Positions 19,425 to 23,115 of a stretch of 23,115 bases of DNA are shown piece after piece. Location of the stretch: NCBI GenBank assembly GCA_934635545.1, contig CAKTZN010000009.1, positions 1 to 23,115 on the forward strand, read 5' to 3'. A model generated the notes under the pieces. It made no database searches and was not told where the DNA came from. It saw only the letters and a program-made list of their open reading frames with translations. Within the stretch, counting starts at the first letter, position 1. Each line of letters starts with the position of its first letter. A program made the translations under genes and the position numbers. This stretch comes from an uncultured Oscillospiraceae bacterium (lineage in GTDB: Bacteria > Bacillota > Clostridia > Oscillospirales > Oscillospiraceae).

Positions 19425-20594
19425 ATGCGCACGATCATGAGGCATTGCCGGCTGATCCCGGAGCTGTCAGGCGGGTATGACGGAGGCTATGGAGATGTGG
19501 TACTGGCGGAGGGTAATATCCAGAGTGTTTCGCCCCAAGCGCTCCCGGAAGACGGCGATACGGTCATTGACTGCTGCGGCAAAACGCTGTTGCCGGGGCT
19601 GTTTGATATCCATGCGCATCTGAACTGGGATTACTACAATGGTTTGCTTCGCCTGAATGACTTTAAGCTGATGGTGAACGCCTGTCTCAGTGCGCAGCGT
19701 TTTCTTGAGCTGGGCATCACCACCATTCGGGACATGGGCGCACCGAAGGGACTGTCGGTATATGTACGGGATGCCATCCGGCGCGGGCTGTTCAACGGGC
19801 CCCGGATCGTTACCGGCGGAACCATTCTGCGTCCCACGGCATGGACAGAGCCTGCCGATCCCCACTGCTTCCTGCGGTATGTATCCGGCGCGGAGAACTT
19901 TGTCCGGGCTGCGCGGGAGGAGATGGGCGCCGGGGCGGATTTCGTAAAGCTGTATGCGCAGGGCGAACCCCCGGAGCTGCTGCCGGAGGAGCTGGAAGCC
20001 GTTGTGAGGGTCGCCCACCGCTATAAGCGGCGCGTGGCGGTCCACGCCCACGATGCCACGGCCATCTCCATGTGTCTGGACGCCGGAGCGGATACGATCG
20101 AACACGGGTCATATATCAGGCAGGAGGATATTCGGAGGCTGAAAGACAGCACATCCACCTATCTGGTGCCGACGCTGGCGGTGCTGTCCAGCGAGGTGCC
20201 GACGCCGGGATTCACGCCGGCGCAAAAGGCGCAGATGCTCAAGCCGCTTCTGGATGCCAATACCCGCAACATCACCGCCGCCTATCAGGCAGGATTGGTG
20301 CTGGGCTTCGGCACGGACACACCGGTGGAGGAGCAGCTGAAGCTGCCGGGATTGGAATTTCGGATGCGTAAGACATACTGTCGGATGGACAACGTCGATA
20401 TGCTATTGCAGGCGACCCGGTACAGCGCCCGGATCTGCGGGCTGGAAAATGTCACGGGCAGTATCGCTGCCGGATTGGCGGCGGATGTGATCCTGGTGGA
20501 TGGACAGCCGGATCAGGATATTGCCGTCATGTACCGCAAACCGGAGCTGGTCTTTGCCGGCGGCATGATGCACCGCCCCCGGCAGGACGACTGA
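19425..20594 (+). CDS. Imidazolonepropionase/prolidase-like metal-dependent amidohydrolase
   Basis: From ATG 19425 the product has 389 residues; AAAGGCGG lies 7 bases upstream, and ATG 19419 is an alternative. Longer starts would run through the promoter. Metal-binding residues of the binuclear amidohydrolase family are all present: His63-x-His65 (FDIHAHLN), Lys175 (ADFVKLY, the likely carboxylated lysine), His207/His209 (VAVHAHD), His227 (IEHGSYI) and Asp298 (GFGTDTP). The C-terminal LAADVILVDGQP strand closes the small beta domain. Related enzymes hydrolyse cyclic amides or N-acyl/dipeptide-like compounds; the substrate is unknown. It forms an operon with the MATE gene (9-base gap) and is probably controlled by the GntR encoded downstream. 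Confidence 0.9.
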   Translation: MRTIMRHCRLIPELSGGYDGGYGDVVLAEGNIQSVSPQALPEDGDTVIDCCGKTLLPGLFDIHAHLNWDYYNGLLRLNDFKLMVNACLSAQRFLELGITTIRDMGAPKGLSVYVRDAIRRGLFNGPRIVTGGTILRPTAWTEPADPHCFLRYVSGAENFVRAAREEMGAGADFVKLYAQGEPPELLPEELEAVVRVAHRYKRRVAVHAHDATAISMCLDAGADTIEHGSYIRQEDIRRLKDSTSTYLVPTLAVLSSEVPTPGFTPAQKAQMLKPLLDANTRNITAAYQAGLVLGFGTDTPVEEQLKLPGLEFRMRKTYCRMDNVDMLLQATRYSARICGLENVTGSIAAGLAADVILVDGQPDQDIAVMYRKPELVFAGGMMHRPRQDD

Positions 20595-20603
20595 GGAGGG
20601 CTT

Positions 20604-21992
20604 ATGGCTGCATCATTACGAGCACGGCTGGATCAGTTTGAAGGTCTTGCCGAAAATCAGTCCGCTGCGCAGGATCTGCGGAAAATGCTGCCGGGAATGC
20701 TGGTGGAGCAGGTTGCCGCCATTCTCCTGGAAAATGTCAATGTTTTCGTTACGGGCTTTATCTCCACAGCTGCCATTGCGGGCGTGGGGCAGATCAATAC
20801 GGTCAACAGCGTATTGATGAACCTGTTTCAGGCGTTTGCCATCGGTGGAACGGTGTTAGTGGCCCAGAACGCCGGTGCTTCCCGGAAAAAAGACGCCTCA
20901 CACGCAGCTTATGCAGCGCTGCTGATGGGCGGACTGGTGAGTCTGCTGCTGACTGCGGTCGTGTGGCCGCTGCACGGCAGCATCGTCCACCTTCTGTTCG
21001 GTGGAGCAGAAGCCGACGTGCTGGAAAATTCCGTTCTTTACTTCCGCTATACGGCCCTGACCCCGCCGCTGTGGTTTATATACTTCCAATGCTGCGGCTT
21101 CATGCGGGGCGCGGGAGATACCCGGCGTCCGATGTTTGTCAGTATTGCCCTGAACGTGTCCAGCATGGTGCTGAACCTGCTGTTTGCTCTGGGCAACATG
21201 GGTGTGAAGGGCCCGGCGCTGGCCTATCTCCTGTCGGTCGCCATCGCGGCGGTATCGTCACTGGCCATGGTCCTGCGGCACGGCTTTGCGTTCCGGCCCG
21301 AGGTATGCTCGGGGCCGGTGCTGCGTCAGTGTCTGAAGAGCATCGGCGGCGTAGCATTTCCGTCCTCCGCAGAGAATCTGATGTTCAACGGAAGCCGTAT
21401 TATCCTTCAGATTTTCCTGGCGGGTATGGGAAAGGCCATGATCTCCGCCAATTCCGTATTCAATTCCGTGAACGGTATCTTCAATGTGCCGGTGATGGCG
21501 CTGTATTACCTCACGGTGCCCGTGGTCAGCCGCTGCGCCGGTGAGGGCGATAAAGAAAAGACAGCGGGAGCGCTGCGATTCGTATCCCGCAAGACCTTCG
21601 TGTGGTCTGTTCCGGTGGCGCTGGCCCACTTGCTGCTGGCCATACCGGGGGCATATATCTTCGCCCGTGACCCCGAAGTGGTTCGCATTGCCGCGGGGAT
21701 GCTGGCGCTGTATGCCGCGTTTGCTCTGTTCCAGAACGGCAGCTTTATCCTTCCCAACGGGTTCAAGGCGGTGGGAGATGCCAAGTTCGCCATGGTGCTT
21801 TCGTCCATCACAGCATGGGGCATCCGCGTGCTGGGCACATGGGTGCTGGGTGTACAGCTCGGATGGGGCGCCTACGCCATCGCCCTGACACAGGGACTGG
21901 ACAGTCTGCTGCGGGCGGCCGTTTACCAGCGGCGGTTCCGGCGGGGTGACTGGCTGCGGCCTATGTTTGGCGGAAGCGCCGCCAAGGAATGA
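20604..21992 (+). CDS. MATE-family multidrug/metabolite exporter
   Basis: A 462-residue protein, full length for the family, with about 12 hydrophobic segments. Family features: N-terminal NVNVFVTGFISTAAIAGVGQ, the first-lobe GGTVLVAQNAGASRKKDA, PPLWFIYFQCCGFMRGAGDTRRP before the middle, and the second-lobe region from FPSSAENLMFNGSRIILQIF to AGEGDKEK. MATE exporters use H+ or Na+ gradients to export cationic or amphiphilic compounds. GAGGAGGG lies 5 bases upstream, right after the amidohydrolase stop. Pairing with an amidohydrolase suggests export of its substrate or product. It is only distantly similar to the broken MATE gene at 18268. No strong terminator follows. Confidence 0.92.
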   Translation: MAASLRARLDQFEGLAENQSAAQDLRKMLPGMLVEQVAAILLENVNVFVTGFISTAAIAGVGQINTVNSVLMNLFQAFAIGGTVLVAQNAGASRKKDASHAAYAALLMGGLVSLLLTAVVWPLHGSIVHLLFGGAEADVLENSVLYFRYTALTPPLWFIYFQCCGFMRGAGDTRRPMFVSIALNVSSMVLNLLFALGNMGVKGPALAYLLSVAIAAVSSLAMVLRHGFAFRPEVCSGPVLRQCLKSIGGVAFPSSAENLMFNGSRIILQIFLAGMGKAMISANSVFNSVNGIFNVPVMALYYLTVPVVSRCAGEGDKEKTAGALRFVSRKTFVWSVPVALAHLLLAIPGAYIFARDPEVVRIAAGMLALYAAFALFQNGSFILPNGFKAVGDAKFAMVLSSITAWGIRVLGTWVLGVQLGWGAYAIALTQGLDSLLRAAVYQRRFRRGDWLRPMFGGSAAKE

Positions 21993-22046
21993 CGCAGCCT
22001 GTATCACTTTACGTGAATTAAATCGGGTGAATTTTCCCGCCGGCCC

Positions 22047-22075
22047 TTGTACTTTTCTCATTTGTTCGATATAAT
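22047..22075 (+). promoter_or_regulatory. Promoter of the GntR gene, with degenerate operator
   Basis: TTGTAC (22047-22052), 17-base spacer, TATAAT (22070-22075). Twelve bases further, TACCATCGAA (22088-22097) matches 8 of 10 bases of the TACCATGGTA motif, at nearly the same distance as in the lipoprotein promoter. Confidence 0.8.
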
Positions 22076-22109
22076 TGCTTTTATAAGTACCATCGAAGGA
22101 GAGCACTTA

Positions 22110-22811
22110 ATGAAGGGAAAGGACTTAACCGAACGAGTCTATCGGGAGATCAAGCGCGATCTGATGCTGCGTAAGCTGCCCAGCAGCGAGCTGTTCAGCG
22201 AGCAGATGCTGGCGGATTGGTATCACTGCAGCCGTACGCCCGCCCGGGAAGCCGCCGGCCGGCTGGTATCCGAAGGTTTTCTCAACAAATATCCCAGCAA
22301 AGGATATATTGTCCGGCTGCCGACAGATCGTGAAATGAACGAGATGCGCTATTGCCGGTATGTCCTGGAGATCGCGGCGCTGCGACAAACCGCCCACATG
22401 GCCTATGTGGAGGATTTTCACCGGCTGTACAACCTGCTGGACAGAACATATGACGACCCGGAGCTGGCCTATTTTTCAAACATGACGTTTCATTACGAAC
22501 TGGCCAAGCTGTCCGGCAATGAAACCATCGTGTCATATATCGAGCGGCTTCTGGGGCTGATGATCCGCGGCGAAAGCACACCTATTTACCGCGGCAGCGC
22601 GTACCTGGGAGACAGGCTGCCGGAAAACGATATTGCCCCCGCGGAGCAGCCGTCGCAGGAGCTGCACCGCAAGATCGTAGACGCACTTGTTTCCCGCGAC
22701 CTGAAAAGCGCCGTGCGGTACCTGAGCCTTGATATTTACCCTGACATCAGGGACCCGGAAAACATTGTGGGGACCTCCAGCGTCGCCGACGATATTCTTG
22801 CATCAACATAA
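22110..22811 (+). CDS. GntR-family (FCD-type) transcriptional regulator
   Basis: Start 22110 (MKGKDLTERVYREIKRDLM) has AGGAGA 7 bases upstream; the longer frame begins in the promoter. The 233 residues comprise a GntR winged HTH (about 1-70, including ELFSEQMLADWYHCSRTPAR and LVSEGFLNKYPSKGYIV) and a helical FCD effector domain with histidines placed like its metal ligands (NMTFHYELAKLSGN and SQELHRKIVDALVSRDLKSA). FCD regulators usually repress catabolic or transport genes and are released by a carboxylate or sugar-acid ligand. The flanking genes with a shared palindrome are its likely targets. Confidence 0.92.
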   Translation: MKGKDLTERVYREIKRDLMLRKLPSSELFSEQMLADWYHCSRTPAREAAGRLVSEGFLNKYPSKGYIVRLPTDREMNEMRYCRYVLEIAALRQTAHMAYVEDFHRLYNLLDRTYDDPELAYFSNMTFHYELAKLSGNETIVSYIERLLGLMIRGESTPIYRGSAYLGDRLPENDIAPAEQPSQELHRKIVDALVSRDLKSAVRYLSLDIYPDIRDPENIVGTSSVADDILAST

Positions 22812-22829
22812 TACAGAGTCACTTCTATG

Positions 22830-22871
22830 GCCGGCAGCTGTTTTGTTTGGTTAAACAAAACAGCTGCCGGC
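22830..22871 (+). terminator. Long perfect hairpin after the GntR gene
   Basis: 19-bp perfect stem (22830-22848 with 22853-22871), loop GGTT, 18 bases after the stop. The T-rich part is inside the stem, and only CTCCTGATTT follows, so it is a strong structure with an imperfect U tract. Confidence 0.75.
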
Positions 22872-22916
22872 TCCTGATTTAAAATGACGAAATTTGCCGG
22901 ATGGCGATGCTTTCTG

Positions 22917-22945
22917 TTGACAATGGCGGTTTCGGTCAGTAAACT
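22917..22945 (+). promoter_or_regulatory. Promoter of the lipoprotein gene
   Basis: TTGACA (22917-22922), 17-base spacer, TAAACT (22940-22945). Confidence 0.75.
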
Positions 22946-22957
22946 ATGAAATATCAT

Positions 22958-22969
22958 CTACCATGGTAG
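22958..22969. promoter_or_regulatory. Putative GntR operator, site 2
   Basis: Perfect 12-bp palindrome CTACCATGGTAG, 12 bases downstream of the -10. It shares the core TACCATGGTA with 19397-19406. Confidence 0.65.
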
Positions 22970-23015
22970 CTGATGCACAAACAAATCTGCGAGGAAAAAC
23001 TGGAGGAATGCGCCC

Positions 23016-23115
23016 ATGAAAAAGTGTCTCGCCCTTTTGCTGGCACTGGTCGTTTTGGCGATGACCGGCTGCGCAAGCAACGATCCGGCTCCCGCGCCGG
23101 AAGGCCCCCGGGAGT
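23016..23115 (+). CDS. Lipoprotein, N-terminal part (continues beyond window)
   Basis: ATG 23016 is preceded by GGAGG with 8 bases between. The 33 visible residues are a lipoprotein signal peptide: MKKCLALLLALVVLAMTGCA with lipobox MTGC (Cys19), then a Pro/Ala-rich linker (SNDPAPAPEGPRE). The length and linker are typical of solute-binding proteins of ABC or TRAP-type importers, but the mature domain lies outside the window, so this is only a guess. The shared operator motif suggests control by the GntR encoded just upstream. Confidence 0.8.
   Translation, partial: MKKCLALLLALVVLAMTGCASNDPAPAPEGPRE

Overview
The window reads as GC-rich Bacillota (Clostridia) chromosome. The most likely source is a gut Oscillospiraceae-type organism. 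This rests on the strongly GC-biased codon use, the ribosome binding sites, the GLUG, zinc-ribbon/DUF6273, KTR and CPBP families present, and textbook sigma-70 promoters. The genus cannot be named from sequence alone. No tRNA, rRNA, CRISPR array or transposase was recognised.

Left part (1-9.1 kb, plus strand): the C-terminal part of an MMPL/RND-type transporter overlaps by 14 bp a 1143-residue secreted GLUG-repeat protein with a long helical middle and a C-terminal membrane anchor. A strong terminator follows. A consensus promoter then drives two related membrane proteins. Both start with the same eight-cysteine double zinc ribbon, a coiled coil and one membrane helix. One then carries TPR-like repeats, the other two DUF6273 domains whose 93-bp start segments are nearly identical in DNA. 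A bidirectional terminator ends this block against a convergent lipoprotein gene.

Middle (9.1-18.1 kb): accessory-looking small genes under several local regulators. On the minus strand, a TetR gene has a 24-bp palindrome downstream of its own consensus promoter and is followed by a Cys-rich KTR gene. Upstream lies a six-gene minus-strand operon (cysteine hydrolase, CPBP protease, two GNAT acetyltransferases, DUF3795, miniature kinase-like protein). It is driven by a perfect TTGACA-17-TATAAT promoter whose -10 lies inside a perfect 26-bp dyad. Its leader contains a relic of the KTR gene 3' end. Further right are another TetR gene divergent from an ACMSD-like amidohydrolase plus a 105-residue protein, and a MerR/aldo-keto reductase pair with a typical 19-bp-spacer MerR promoter. 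Three terminators here share almost the same sequence.

Right part (18.1-23.1 kb): a decayed MATE gene and a truncated TetR gene, then a regulated locus of amidohydrolase, intact MATE exporter, GntR/FCD regulator and the start of a lipoprotein gene. The amidohydrolase and lipoprotein promoters each carry the palindrome TACCATGGTA just downstream of the -10, and the GntR promoter has a degenerate copy. This suggests one small GntR regulon for a metabolite that is bound or imported, hydrolysed and exported.
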